A stretch of DNA of 64,000 bases, taken from contig JADMJD010000074.1 in NCBI GenBank assembly GCA_018780805.1, forward strand, positions 1-64,000, given 5' to 3'. The notes below the pieces were generated by a model. The model saw only the letters and a list, made by a program, of their open reading frames with translations, searched no databases and was not told the DNA's origin. Origin of the DNA: Rubrivivax sp. Its GTDB lineage: Bacteria > Pseudomonadota > Gammaproteobacteria > Burkholderiales > Burkholderiaceae_C. This document shows, in pieces, positions 30,335 to 39,250 of this stretch (position 1 is its first letter; every line of letters begins with the position of its first letter). The translations under genes and the position numbers were made by a program.

Positions 30335-31264
30335 ATGGGACCGCAACTGCACGCCGCCGATCTCGGCTTCTTTTCCGCCCTGGTGGCCGCCGGCAGCCTG
30401 AGCGCCGCGGCACGTGAGCTGGGTGTCAGCACCCCGGCCGTCAGCAAGCGGCTGGCCTTGATGGAGACCCGCCTGGGCCTGGTGCTGCTGACCCGCACCA
30501 CCCGCCGCATGCAGCTCACGCCGGAAGGTGAGCTGCTGCTGGGCGAGGCCCGCCGCATCCTGGGCGAACTGGAGGCCCTGGAGCAGCAGCTGGGCGCCGG
30601 CCGCGACAGCCCGCGCGGGCTGCTGCGCGTGAACGCCACGCTGGGTTTCGGCCGCAGCCACCTGGCACCGCTGGTGGCGAAGTTCGTGCGCCGCCACCCG
30701 CAGGTGGAGCTGCAGCTGCAGCTGTCGGTGCAGCCGCCGCCGGTGGGCGACGACAGCTGGGATGTGTGCGTGCGCTTCGGTCTGCCGCCGGAATCGCGTG
30801 TGGTGGCGCGGCTGCTGGCGCCGAACCGCCGCGTGCTGTGTGCCTCGCCGGCCTACCTGGCGGCGCATGGCGAGCCGCGCACACCGGCCGAGCTGGTGCG
30901 CCACGCCTGCATCGGCATCCGCCAGGGCGACGAGGCCTACGGCCTGTGGCGGCTCTCCCCGCTGCGGGGCAAGGGCCGTGCGGCCGAGGCCATCAAGACC
31001 CGCGGCCCGCTGAGCACCAACGACGGCGGCATCGCCGTGCAGTGGGCGCTGAACGGCCTGGGCATCGTGATGCGGTCCGAATGGGACGTGGCCCACCACC
31101 TGAAGGCCGGCCGCCTGGTGCCGGTGCTGCCGCAGTGGCGCACGCCCGAGGCCGACATCTACGCCGTCTACCCGCAGCGGCACCAGCATGCGCCGCGGGT
31201 GCGGGCCTTCGTCGACGTGCTGGCGGCGTCGTTCCGTCAGCCGGCGGCCAGCGTGGCCGCGTAG
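30335..31264 (+). CDS. LysR-family regulator, probably of tartrate dehydrogenase
   Basis: LysR-type transcription factor of 309 residues from ATG 30335 (MGPQLHAADLGFFSALVAAG). The winged helix-turn-helix is in 8-65 with LSAAARELGVSTPAVSKRLA. The effector-binding domain runs from about 92 to 300. It is divergent from ttuC with a dyad between them, so it most likely controls ttuC in response to tartrate or malate. Its 3' end overlaps the next, convergent LysR gene by 28 bp. Confidence 0.88.
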   Translation: MGPQLHAADLGFFSALVAAGSLSAAARELGVSTPAVSKRLALMETRLGLVLLTRTTRRMQLTPEGELLLGEARRILGELEALEQQLGAGRDSPRGLLRVNATLGFGRSHLAPLVAKFVRRHPQVELQLQLSVQPPPVGDDSWDVCVRFGLPPESRVVARLLAPNRRVLCASPAYLAAHGEPRTPAELVRHACIGIRQGDEAYGLWRLSPLRGKGRAAEAIKTRGPLSTNDGGIAVQWALNGLGIVMRSEWDVAHHLKAGRLVPVLPQWRTPEADIYAVYPQRHQHAPRVRAFVDVLAASFRQPAASVAA

Positions 31265-32178
31265 CGTTGCAAGAACGCCGCCAGCGTGCGGGCCGCGTCA
31301 CCTTGCCCGGTGACGGGCTGGAGCAGGCCGATGGGTTCGAACGGCAAGGCCAGTGCGTGGCGGATCTCCACCAGCTGCCCCGCGTCCAGCAGCTGCTGCG
31401 CCACCGTGAGCGGCACCATGCACAGCAGCGGCTCCTGCACCAGCATGGCCCACAACATCGCGGTGGCGCGTGTGCTCACCTGGCGCTGCACGGGCTGCGG
31501 CGGCTCGAAGACACGGTCGAACGCCGCGCGCGCCGCAGTCGCGGTGGGTGAGGCCAGCCAGGTGGCGGCGCGCAGATCGGCCAGGCTGGCGCGGCGCTTG
31601 CCCGCCAGTGGGTGCCGGGGCCCGGCGACGATGGCAAAGCGGTCGGCCATCAGCGCGGTGAAGGTCCAGCCGTCGGGCAGCACCTGGGGCGCGCGGCAGA
31701 GCGCCAGGTCCACGTCGCCGCGGGCCACCAGGGCGGATTGTTCGGCGACATCGGCTTCCTGCAGTTTCACCAGGATGTCGGGCTGCTCCCGCCCGAAAGC
31801 CGGGATGGCGCGCACCAGCAGGCCGGCCATGGCCCCGGCGATGGCGGCCACGCGCACCTGGCCGCTGGCGCGGGCGTTCAGCGCCGCCACCAGTTCGGCG
31901 CTGTCGTCCACCGTGGCCAGCATGCGCCGCGCCAGCGGCAGCAAGGCGGCGCCCACGGCGGTGGGCCGCATGCCCCGTGCCTGGCGGTGGAACAGCGCGC
32001 AGCCCAGCAGGTTTTCCAGATCGGCCAGCACATGGCTGACGGCGGGCTGGCTCATGTCGATGGCATCGGCCGCGCGCTGCACGCTGCCCAGCTCGGCGAT
32101 GCGCACCAGCACCTGCAAGTGGCGCAGCCGAGCGCGGGCGACCAGGCGGTTGCGCAACACGGTGGCACGGCTGTCCAT
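31237..32178 (-). CDS. LysR-family regulator of the Bug-hydrolase operon
   Basis: LysR-type regulator of 313 residues. The helix-turn-helix (about 17-75) contains AADAIDMSQPAVSHVLADLE. A GbpR/CbpR-like effector domain follows (about 105-300). It is divergent from a tripartite-type binding protein, hydrolase and DUF3237 operon, 95 bp away. A dyad TCGAC-TT-GTCGA at 32186-32197 lies just upstream of its own start and may be an autoregulatory site. Confidence 0.87.
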   Translation of the reverse strand: MDSRATVLRNRLVARARLRHLQVLVRIAELGSVQRAADAIDMSQPAVSHVLADLENLLGCALFHRQARGMRPTAVGAALLPLARRMLATVDDSAELVAALNARASGQVRVAAIAGAMAGLLVRAIPAFGREQPDILVKLQEADVAEQSALVARGDVDLALCRAPQVLPDGWTFTALMADRFAIVAGPRHPLAGKRRASLADLRAATWLASPTATAARAAFDRVFEPPQPVQRQVSTRATAMLWAMLVQEPLLCMVPLTVAQQLLDAGQLVEIRHALALPFEPIGLLQPVTGQGDAARTLAAFLQRYAATLAAG

Positions 32179-32273
32179 GAGCTATTCGACTTGTCGATGG
32201 GAGGCCGATGGATTCTATTGGTCATCAATGGCTGGTCTGGCGACACTGCCGCCAGAACCTCCCGGAGACAAAC

Positions 32274-33227
32274 ATGACCAAGACCTTCGTGACCCTGGCC
32301 CTGTGGGCCGGCCTGAGCACCGCCGCCCAGGCCTGGCCGGAAAAACCCATCACGCTGGTGGTGCCCAACGCCGCCGGTGGTGCGGCCGACAACCTGGCCC
32401 GCAGCATGGCCGAAGAGCTGGGCAAACGCCTGAAGACCACCGTGGTGGTGGAAAACGTGGCCGGTGCCTCCGGCGCACTGGGCGCGCAGAAGGTGTTGCG
32501 CGCGCCGGCCGACGGCTACACGCTGCTCTTCGGCACCACCAGCGACATGGTGGTCACGCCCGTGGCCAACACCGCGGCCGGCTACACGGTGAAGGACTTC
32601 ACGCCCATCGCGCGGGTCGGCATCACGCCGATGACGCTGATGGCACGCCCCGGGCTGGGGGTGACCACCGTGGACCAGCTGGTGACGCTGGCCAGATCCA
32701 AGCCCGGCGCGGTCTCCATCGGCGTCACCGGCAACGTGTCGCTGCAGGCCTTTGGCGTGGTGGCGCTGACGCGGGCAGCCGGCATCGATCTGCTGTCGGT
32801 GCCCTACAAGGGCGGCGCGCCGTTGGCCAACGACCTGCTGGGCGGCCAGCTGGACCTGGCGCTGATGGCCTTGCCTGGGGCGCTGCCGCACGCGCGCAGC
32901 GGCAAGCTGCAGGCGCTGGGTGTGTTGGCCGAGGTGCGGGCTGTGGCCGCACCCGAATTGCCGACGGTGAACGAAAGCCAGGCGGTCAAGGGCGTGAGCA
33001 TCGAGATCTGGGCCGCCATCGCGGGGCCTTCCAAGCTGCCGCCCGCCGTGGTCGACAAGCTCAACGCTGCGGTGCGCGAGACCCTGCTCGACAAGGACTT
33101 CAGCGAGCGCCGCGCCAAGCTCGGCGACATGCCGGTGCCGCCCACCAGCGCGGCTGAGTTCGGCCGCTTCCTGCTGGCCGAGGAGCAGCGCTACACCGCA
33201 CTGGCCTCGGGCCTGAAGCGCGAGTGA
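32274..33227 (+). CDS. Bug-type (TctC) periplasmic solute-binding protein
   Basis: Extracytoplasmic solute receptor of 317 residues, of the large Bordetella uptake gene family common in Burkholderiales. The signal peptide is 1-19 (AQA before WPEKP). The ligand-contact loops VVPNAAGGAADNLAR and ENVAGASGALGAQKVLRAPADGYTLL are typical. These proteins bind carboxylates, often without a linked transporter. It is first in an operon with an alpha/beta hydrolase and a DUF3237 protein and divergent from a LysR gene. Together these suggest uptake and hydrolysis of an ester or carboxylic substrate. Confidence 0.9.
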   Translation: MTKTFVTLALWAGLSTAAQAWPEKPITLVVPNAAGGAADNLARSMAEELGKRLKTTVVVENVAGASGALGAQKVLRAPADGYTLLFGTTSDMVVTPVANTAAGYTVKDFTPIARVGITPMTLMARPGLGVTTVDQLVTLARSKPGAVSIGVTGNVSLQAFGVVALTRAAGIDLLSVPYKGGAPLANDLLGGQLDLALMALPGALPHARSGKLQALGVLAEVRAVAAPELPTVNESQAVKGVSIEIWAAIAGPSKLPPAVVDKLNAAVRETLLDKDFSERRAKLGDMPVPPTSAAEFGRFLLAEEQRYTALASGLKRE

Positions 33228-34084
33228 CGGCGGTGGCCGGCTTCGAATCGCTGCCGCTGCAGCGCACCGCCGTGGGCGAGCTGGTCTTCCACCATGTGTC
33301 GGAAGGCGAGGGCGCGCCGCTGGTGTTCGTGCACGGCGTGCTGGGCGATTGGCGCAGCTGGTCGCCGCAATGGCCGGCGTTCACGCCGCACTTTCGCTGC
33401 ATCAGCTACAGCCGGCGTTACAGCGTGCCCAACGGCAACACCGCGCCGTCGCCTGCCCACTCGGCGCGCATTGAAGCGCAGGACCTGCAAGCGCTGCTGC
33501 AGGCCTGGGGTGCCGCGCCTGCCATCCTGGTGGGCAGCTCCTACGGCGCCTACACCGCGCTGATGCTGGCGTTGGCCCAACCGGCGCTGGTGCGCGCCTT
33601 GGTGCTGGCCGAGCCGCCGCTGGTGTGCTGGGCCCACCAGGTGCCCGGTGGCGCCGAGGTGCGCGCGACGTTCGAGCGCGAGGTCACCGGGCCGGCGCGC
33701 CAGGCCTTCGCGGCGGGCGACGACGTGCGCGGCGTACAGCTGATGACCGGTGGCATCGTGGGCGGTGCCGCGCTGGCACAGATGCCACCGCAGGCCCTGG
33801 CGCGGCGCATGGAAAACGCCTTGTCGATGAAGCGCCTGTCCTTGTCCAGCGAGGAGTTCCCCGCGCCTGACCCGGTGCAGCTGCGGGCCTTTCACAAACC
33901 CACGCTGCTGCTGGCAGGTGTTCACACCCCGGCCATCCACGACAGCTGCTTCCACGCGTTGTGTGCGGCGATGCCGCAGGCCGAGCAGCAGCGCATCCCG
34001 GACGCCGGGCACGGCGTGGCGCGCGACAATCCCGCGGTCTTCAACCACCGCGTGCTGGACTTCCTGCAACGCCGCCTGCCATGA
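33224..34084 (+). CDS. alpha/beta-fold hydrolase
   Basis: Hydrolase of 286 residues starting at GTG 33224, which overlaps the upstream stop as GTGA. The oxyanion strand is VFVHGVLGDWRSW (about 34-46). The nucleophile elbow is GSSYG. The acid is probably in the LLAGVHTPAIHD region and the histidine in PDAGHGVARD. It resembles bromoperoxidase-like/epoxide-hydrolase-type esterases. Coupled translation with the binding protein and the next gene indicates a shared catabolic role. Confidence 0.85.
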   Translation: MTAVAGFESLPLQRTAVGELVFHHVSEGEGAPLVFVHGVLGDWRSWSPQWPAFTPHFRCISYSRRYSVPNGNTAPSPAHSARIEAQDLQALLQAWGAAPAILVGSSYGAYTALMLALAQPALVRALVLAEPPLVCWAHQVPGGAEVRATFEREVTGPARQAFAAGDDVRGVQLMTGGIVGGAALAQMPPQALARRMENALSMKRLSLSSEEFPAPDPVQLRAFHKPTLLLAGVHTPAIHDSCFHALCAAMPQAEQQRIPDAGHGVARDNPAVFNHRVLDFLQRRLP

Positions 34085-34530
34085 CTGCGCCCACGCCCGC
34101 TGCGTCCCTGCCCACGCTGGAATTGGCCTGGACCGCCTTCGTCGACATCGGCGACAGACGCGCGCTGGGCCGCACGCCGCTGGGCGAACGATTCATCATC
34201 GACATCCTCGGCGGCCATTTCGAGGGCCCGCTTTTGCGCGGCCGGGTGCTGCCCGGCGGCGCCGACCGGCAACTGCTGCGCCCCGACGGCGTGAAGCTGC
34301 TGGACGCGCTGTACGAGATGCAGACCGACGACGGCGCGGTGCTGACCGTGCACAACCAGGTCACCATCGACGAGGCCGCGCCCGGCGGGCGCTACGCGCG
34401 CTCGGTGGTCAAGGTCACGGCCCCGGAAGGCCCGCACGAGTGGTTGAACCGCCGTGTCTTCGTCGGCACGCTGCAGGGCCTGATGCCGGCGCAGCCGGCG
34501 GTGAAGATCAGCGTCTACCTGGTCAGCTGA
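34081..34530 (+). CDS. DUF3237 family protein
   Basis: A 149-residue cytoplasmic protein of the DUF3237 family, a beta-barrel domain found in catabolic operons and of unknown biochemical function. Family blocks RFIIDILGGHFEGPLLRGRV and the ending LQGLMPAQPAVKISVYLV are clear. Its ATG overlaps the hydrolase stop as ATGA, so it is translated with it. It is last in the operon. Confidence 0.85.
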   Translation: MTAPTPAASLPTLELAWTAFVDIGDRRALGRTPLGERFIIDILGGHFEGPLLRGRVLPGGADRQLLRPDGVKLLDALYEMQTDDGAVLTVHNQVTIDEAAPGGRYARSVVKVTAPEGPHEWLNRRVFVGTLQGLMPAQPAVKISVYLVS

Positions 34531-34586
34531 GCAGCCGCTGCCCGGTGTGGTGCACCAGGACGGTCGCTGAGGGGCGTTTGGCGCCT

Positions 34587-36185
34587 TCAGCGTTCGGCGA
34601 TGTAGTGCGCCATGGTCACCGGCTCGGCCGGGTCCACCAGGGCCCGCACCCGTGCTTCAATGGCCTGGTCGGCCTGCGTGGCGCGGGCCCGCTGGTGCAG
34701 GTAGTCGGCCCAGGAGGCGACGATGAAGCGTTCGACAAAACGTGTCGGGTCCGACAGGTCGCGGTAGACGCGCCAGAAGGTGGCGCCGTCGCGCTGCCGG
34801 GGCGCACGCAGCTCACCCACGGTGTCCAGGAAGACCTGCGCGTCGTCTGCCCGCACGTGGTAACGCAGCTCCACCGCCACCGGGCCGGCTTCGGGCTCGG
34901 GCACATGGGCGACGAACAGGTCTTCCCAGGGCACGGCCTGTGTGACGTCGGGTTTTTCCCCCATGCGCAGCGGGTAGCGCCGTGCCAGCAGCGGCCCGCC
35001 CAGCATCAACGCGGCAGCGGCGCACAGCACGGGTTGCAGGCCGACCAGATCGGACAAGGCCCCCCAGAGCGCGGCGCCGAGTGAAAACGCGCCCAGCGCG
35101 CAGAGGGTGTGCATGGCCAGCGCACGCGAACGCACCCAGGCCGGTGCGCTGGTCTGCGTGGCGGTGTTGAAAGTGGACATCACCGCCATCCACGAGGCAC
35201 CGGCCACCAGCAGCGCCACGTAGACACCCCAGCGCCAGGTGAGCAGGGCCGTGACCAGCATCGCCAGTGCGAAGGCGATGCAACCGCCGGCCACCAGGCG
35301 CTCCAGCCCGTAACGCACGCGGATGCGGCCGATCACAAACCCCGCCGCCACCGCGCCCGTGCCCATGCAGGCCATCAGGAAGCCGAAGCCGGCCGCGCCC
35401 ATGCCCAGCTGCTTGGCCGCGATCACCGGCAGCAGCGCCCAGAGCGCCGAGCCCGCGCCGGCGTAGGCCAGCGTGCGCACCAGCTGGGCAAACACCATCG
35501 GCGAGTGCCAGGCAAAACGCACGCCGCTGTTGATGCCGCCCCACAGCCGTTCGGCTGGCAGGCGCGAGGGCGGGTGCGGCGCGGGCGGGTGGCGGTGGAT
35601 GGCCCAGGCCATCACCGCCACGCCCACCAGCGCGGCCCCGAAGTTGGGCCCCGCGCCGCCGATGGCGAACACGGCGCCGGCCAGCGCCGGGCCCAGGGCC
35701 CTTGCCGCGTTGTAGGTGATGCCCACCAACGTGATGGCCTGCGGCAGGTCCTCGCGCGGAATCGCGTCACCGATGCTGGAGTTCCAAGACGGCGACAACA
35801 GCGCGGTGCAGCAGCCGGCGACGAAGATCAGGAACAGCACGCTGCCCGGCCCGGCCCAGCCCAGAAGGCCCAGCAAGGTCAGAAGCGCCACGGCCACAGC
35901 CTGCGCCGCCAGCGCGCCCAGCATCAGGCGTTTGCGGTCGGCGATGTCGCCCAGCACACCGGCCGGCAGCGCCAGCAGGAACATCGGCAGGAACACCGCC
36001 GTCTGCACCAGCGCGGCCAGGAACGACGAGCCGGTCAACTCCACCATCATCCAGGCCGCGGCCGTGGACTGCATGAAACTGCCGATGAAATAGACCGTGC
36101 CACCGCCCAGCAGCGTGCGGAACGCGGCGTGGCGCAGCGTGGCGCGGATGGAGGGGCTGCTGCTCATCGGGTGGGTGCGCGGCAT
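34587..36185 (-). CDS. MFS transporter (MFS_3 type) with C-terminal ABM-like domain
   Basis: Major facilitator exporter of 532 residues. About 12 transmembrane helices fill residues 20-420 with the loop-2 motif GVLGDIADRKRLMLGA. A soluble domain of about 100 residues follows (VELRYHVRADDAQVFLDTVG onward), resembling antibiotic-biosynthesis-monooxygenase-like dimeric ferredoxin folds; this extra domain is usual in the PF05977 branch. ATG 36185 and ATG 36167 are both possible starts. It is monocistronic and the substrate is unknown. Confidence 0.88.
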   Translation of the reverse strand: MPRTHPMSSSPSIRATLRHAAFRTLLGGGTVYFIGSFMQSTAAAWMMVELTGSSFLAALVQTAVFLPMFLLALPAGVLGDIADRKRLMLGALAAQAVAVALLTLLGLLGWAGPGSVLFLIFVAGCCTALLSPSWNSSIGDAIPREDLPQAITLVGITYNAARALGPALAGAVFAIGGAGPNFGAALVGVAVMAWAIHRHPPAPHPPSRLPAERLWGGINSGVRFAWHSPMVFAQLVRTLAYAGAGSALWALLPVIAAKQLGMGAAGFGFLMACMGTGAVAAGFVIGRIRVRYGLERLVAGGCIAFALAMLVTALLTWRWGVYVALLVAGASWMAVMSTFNTATQTSAPAWVRSRALAMHTLCALGAFSLGAALWGALSDLVGLQPVLCAAAALMLGGPLLARRYPLRMGEKPDVTQAVPWEDLFVAHVPEPEAGPVAVELRYHVRADDAQVFLDTVGELRAPRQRDGATFWRVYRDLSDPTRFVERFIVASWADYLHQRARATQADQAIEARVRALVDPAEPVTMAHYIAER

Positions 36186-36224
36186 TCTCGCGCGAACCCC
36201 GGGGTGCCTGGCGGGCAGGGCCTC

Positions 36225-37343
36225 TCAAGGTGAACTGGCTTGGCCGGGCACCTGGACCCCCTCGGGGGGCGGTCCGGGCGAAACCCGGCCCTGGGGGTGT
36301 TCGGACAACACCACGCGGTTGCGGCCGGCCTGCTTGGCGGCGTACATCGCGCGGTCGGCACGGTTGATGGCATCGGCCAGCGATTCGCCCACGCGCAGCT
36401 CGGCCATGCCGATGGAGACCGTCATGCGCGGCGGCGGTGCTTCGGCCACCGCCAGTCGCAGTTTTTCGGCCACAGCCTGGGCGCGCACGGCGTCCAGCCC
36501 CGGCAGCCAGACCACGAACTCCTCGCCGCCCCAGCGCACCACGGTGTCGCCTTCGCGCAAGGTGGCCAGCAGCAGCTGCGCCACGCGGCGGATGGCGTCG
36601 TCGCCGGCCGCGTGGCCCAGGCGGTCGTTGATGTCCTTGAAGTGGTCGATGTCCAGCAGCACCAGGCTGGCCGGCGGGTCCTGCGGCGTCAGCCGGCGCG
36701 CGCCGGGGTCCATCAGGTCCAGCGCGCGGCGGTTGGCCAGGCCGGTCAGCGCGTCGCGATGTGCGGCGCGGGCGAGCTCGTTGTTGCGCGCGGCGCGTGA
36801 GAGCACGGCACTGAACAGGCCAGCCAGCGCATCGAACAGGCCCAGACCCACCTGGTCGAAATAACGCGGCACGTCGGCGTACAGCACAAACAGGCCGCGC
36901 TGGTCGTCCACCGACGAGCGCAGCGGCAGGGCCAGAACACTCTTCACGCCATGGTCCTGTGCAGCCCGGCGCCAGGGCCCGTAGAGCGAGCGCTGCGACA
37001 CCGCAAACGGCTCCAGCCGGCGCCCTGCCAGCGCGCGGTGCGCCGGGCCCAGGCGGGTGAGCCAGTTGTTTTGGATCGACATGTCTCGCGCGTAGGCCGA
37101 CGCCGAGCCGGCCACCACCTGCGGCCGGATGGCGTCGGGCGCGGGCGGGCCGAACCAGGTCCAGGCGAGCACGATGTGCGGCGCCAGCTGGGTCAGCGTC
37201 TCGCAATGGCGCTGGATCAGCTGCTGCGCGTCGTCGTCGGCGGCGACCAGGGCGGTCGCGCTGCGCAGCACCGCCTCGACGATCTGGCGTTGTTCGGCCA
37301 CGGCATCGAAGCCGGGGTGGTGGAAGCGGGGAAACCAACGCAT
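36225..37343 (-). CDS. GAF-GGDEF diguanylate cyclase
   Basis: Cyclic di-GMP synthase of 372 residues from ATG 37343 (MRWFPRFHHPGFDAV). A GAF-type sensor spans about 20-185. The GGDEF domain spans about 190-355 and has an intact active site WGGEEF (272-276) and an inhibitory I-site RxxD (263-266), so it should be active and product-inhibited. No membrane segment is seen. It is divergent from the mesD operon. The gap 37344-37463 shows no clear operator. Signal input is unknown. Confidence 0.9.
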   Translation of the reverse strand: MRWFPRFHHPGFDAVAEQRQIVEAVLRSATALVAADDDAQQLIQRHCETLTQLAPHIVLAWTWFGPPAPDAIRPQVVAGSASAYARDMSIQNNWLTRLGPAHRALAGRRLEPFAVSQRSLYGPWRRAAQDHGVKSVLALPLRSSVDDQRGLFVLYADVPRYFDQVGLGLFDALAGLFSAVLSRAARNNELARAAHRDALTGLANRRALDLMDPGARRLTPQDPPASLVLLDIDHFKDINDRLGHAAGDDAIRRVAQLLLATLREGDTVVRWGGEEFVVWLPGLDAVRAQAVAEKLRLAVAEAPPPRMTVSIGMAELRVGESLADAINRADRAMYAAKQAGRNRVVLSEHPQGRVSPGPPPEGVQVPGQASSP

Positions 37344-37463
37344 GTGGGCAGCAGTGTGTGTGCGCTGGCCGCGGGGTGATCGGCGGAACAAGAGGTGCGG
37401 GTCGGCCCAGATGCAGGTTTGCCCCGGGCCGGGTTAGGCTGCAGGCCCTTCAAGGAGACCCCG

Positions 37464-38501
37464 ATGTTCCGCACCACGATCGCCGGCAGCCTGCCCAAAC
37501 CCGAGTGGCTGTCCGAAACCCAGAAACTGTGGCCGCAATGGAAGGCCGAAGGCGACGCGCTGGCCCAGGCCAAGCTGGACGCCACGCTGCTGTGGATCAA
37601 GGCACAAGAGGACGCCGGGCTGGACGTGATCGGCGACGGCGAGCAGAGCCGCCAGCACTTCGTGCACGGTTTCCTGGAGCAGGTGGCGGGCATCGACTTC
37701 GAGCACAAGGTCGAGATGGGCATCCGCAACGACCGCTACAAGGCGATGGTGCCGCAGGTGGTCTCGGCGCTGTCGCTGAAGGGCCGTGTGCACGCCACCG
37801 AGGCGCGTTTCCTGCGGGCGCACACCACGAAGCCGATCAAGTTCACGCTGCCCGGGCCCATGACCATCGTCGACACCGTGGCCGACCGCTTCTACGGCGA
37901 CCGCGTCAAGATGGCCTTCGCCTTTGCCGAGCTGCTGAACCAGGAGGCGCTGGCGTTGCAGGCCGACGGCGTGGACATCGTGCAGTTCGATGAACCGGCC
38001 TTCAACGTCTACATGGCCGAAGCCGCCGATTGGGGCGTGAAGGCGCTGGAACGTGCGGCACAAGGCCTCACCTGCAAGACCGCCGTGCACATCTGCTACG
38101 GCTACGGCATCACGGCCAACGTGCAGTGGAAACAGACGCTGGGTGAGCAGTGGCGGCAGTACGAACAGGTCTTCCCGGCCCTGGCCGCCAGCTGCATTCA
38201 CCAGGTGTCGCTGGAGTGTTTCCACAGCAAGGTGCCGGCCGAGCTGATGGCCCTGCTCAAGGGCAAGGACGTGATGGTGGGTGTGATCGACGTCGCGAGC
38301 GACCAGGTCGAAACGGCCGAAGAGGTGGCCAACACCATCGAACGGGCGCTGCAGTACGTGCCACACGAGCGCCTGATCGCCTGCACCAACTGCGGCCTGG
38401 CACCGATGAGCCGGGCCGTGGCCGAAGCCAAGCTGAAGGCGCTGGCCGATGGCGCCCGGCTGGCGCGGGACCGGCACGAGAAGGCAAACTCTCGCCCATG
38501 A
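37464..38501 (+). CDS. mesD: core (folate-independent) methionine synthase, MesD type
   Basis: MetE C-terminal-like zinc methyltransferase of 345 residues; it lacks the N-terminal half of MetE. The zinc ligands are His209 and Cys211 in AVHICYGYG, Glu251 in SLECFHS and Cys310 in CTNCG. The protein closely resembles the MesD family, which makes methionine from homocysteine with a non-folate methyl donor and needs MesX (DUF1852) in characterised bacteria. No mesX is adjacent; instead a 2-oxoglutarate dioxygenase gene overlaps its stop as ATGA. AAGGAGA precedes ATG 37464. Confidence 0.82.
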   Translation: MFRTTIAGSLPKPEWLSETQKLWPQWKAEGDALAQAKLDATLLWIKAQEDAGLDVIGDGEQSRQHFVHGFLEQVAGIDFEHKVEMGIRNDRYKAMVPQVVSALSLKGRVHATEARFLRAHTTKPIKFTLPGPMTIVDTVADRFYGDRVKMAFAFAELLNQEALALQADGVDIVQFDEPAFNVYMAEAADWGVKALERAAQGLTCKTAVHICYGYGITANVQWKQTLGEQWRQYEQVFPALAASCIHQVSLECFHSKVPAELMALLKGKDVMVGVIDVASDQVETAEEVANTIERALQYVPHERLIACTNCGLAPMSRAVAEAKLKALADGARLARDRHEKANSRP

Positions 38502-39250
38502 GCCCCACGCCTCCCCTGACGGCCGCGAGCGACCTGGACGCCCAGCTGGCCAGTGCCGGTTACGCGGTGCTGGACGCCGCCACCGTGCGCCGCGCCGCCG
38601 ACATTCACACCGCCACCCAGACCGGCTGGGCCGCACACTGGCACCAGCTGCCGTCGGACCTGCACCTGAAGGACGGCGGCCGTTACCGCCGCCGCCGCCA
38701 CGGCTGTTTTGTGGTCGATGGCGCCCAGGTGCAGGCCATGCCGCACCGGGCCCATTGGCAGCCGGTGGAATACAACGCCCTGCACGGCGGCATCGAACGC
38801 TGGTTCGAGCCGCTGCCGCCCGCGCTGCTGACCGACCCCGCCTGGGCCCGCCTGCTGGCCGCTTTCGGGCAGGTGGCGAGCGGCCTGCGGGGCACGCAGC
38901 CCTGGTTTGTGGAGGCCCACCCCTTCCGCATCGACTGCACCGACGGCATCGGCCGGCCCACACCCGAAGGGGCGCACCGCGACGGGGTGGATCTGGTCGT
39001 GGTGTTGCTGATCGGCCGCCAGGGCATCAAGGGCGGCGAGACCCGGGTTTTCGACGCGCGCGGGCCGCAGGGCCAGCGTTTCACGCTCACCGAGCCCTGG
39101 AGCGCGCTGCTGCTGGACGACGAACGCGTGATCCACGAAAGCACCCCCATCCAGCCGCTGGACCCGGCCGCGCCCGCCTGGCGCGACACCCTGGTGCTCA
39201 CCTACCGCCGTGGCGGTTTCCAAGGACCTTCTCCCTCTTCTGCCCCATGA
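38498..39250 (+). CDS. Fe(II)/2-oxoglutarate dioxygenase (PF10014, amino-acid hydroxylase type)
   Basis: A 250-residue protein of the 2OG-Fe_Oxy_2 family, to which L-isoleucine 4-hydroxylase belongs; members hydroxylate free aliphatic amino acids or oxidise methionine sulfur. The iron ligands are His160 and Asp162 in EGAHRDGVD and His213 in DERVIHES. The late arginine of AWRDTLVLTYRR probably binds 2-oxoglutarate. Its ATG overlaps the mesD stop and its stop overlaps the next ATG, so it is co-translated with a methionine synthase and a PLP dehydratase. An amino-acid substrate is inferred. Confidence 0.82.
   Translation: MSPTPPLTAASDLDAQLASAGYAVLDAATVRRAADIHTATQTGWAAHWHQLPSDLHLKDGGRYRRRRHGCFVVDGAQVQAMPHRAHWQPVEYNALHGGIERWFEPLPPALLTDPAWARLLAAFGQVASGLRGTQPWFVEAHPFRIDCTDGIGRPTPEGAHRDGVDLVVVLLIGRQGIKGGETRVFDARGPQGQRFTLTEPWSALLLDDERVIHESTPIQPLDPAAPAWRDTLVLTYRRGGFQGPSPSSAP

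Noticed and set aside
37344-37463. Possible SAM, cobalamin or other riboswitch before mesD
   Set aside because: The 120-bp gap has no conserved riboswitch core such as a B12 box that I can recognise; only a good ribosome-binding site is clear.
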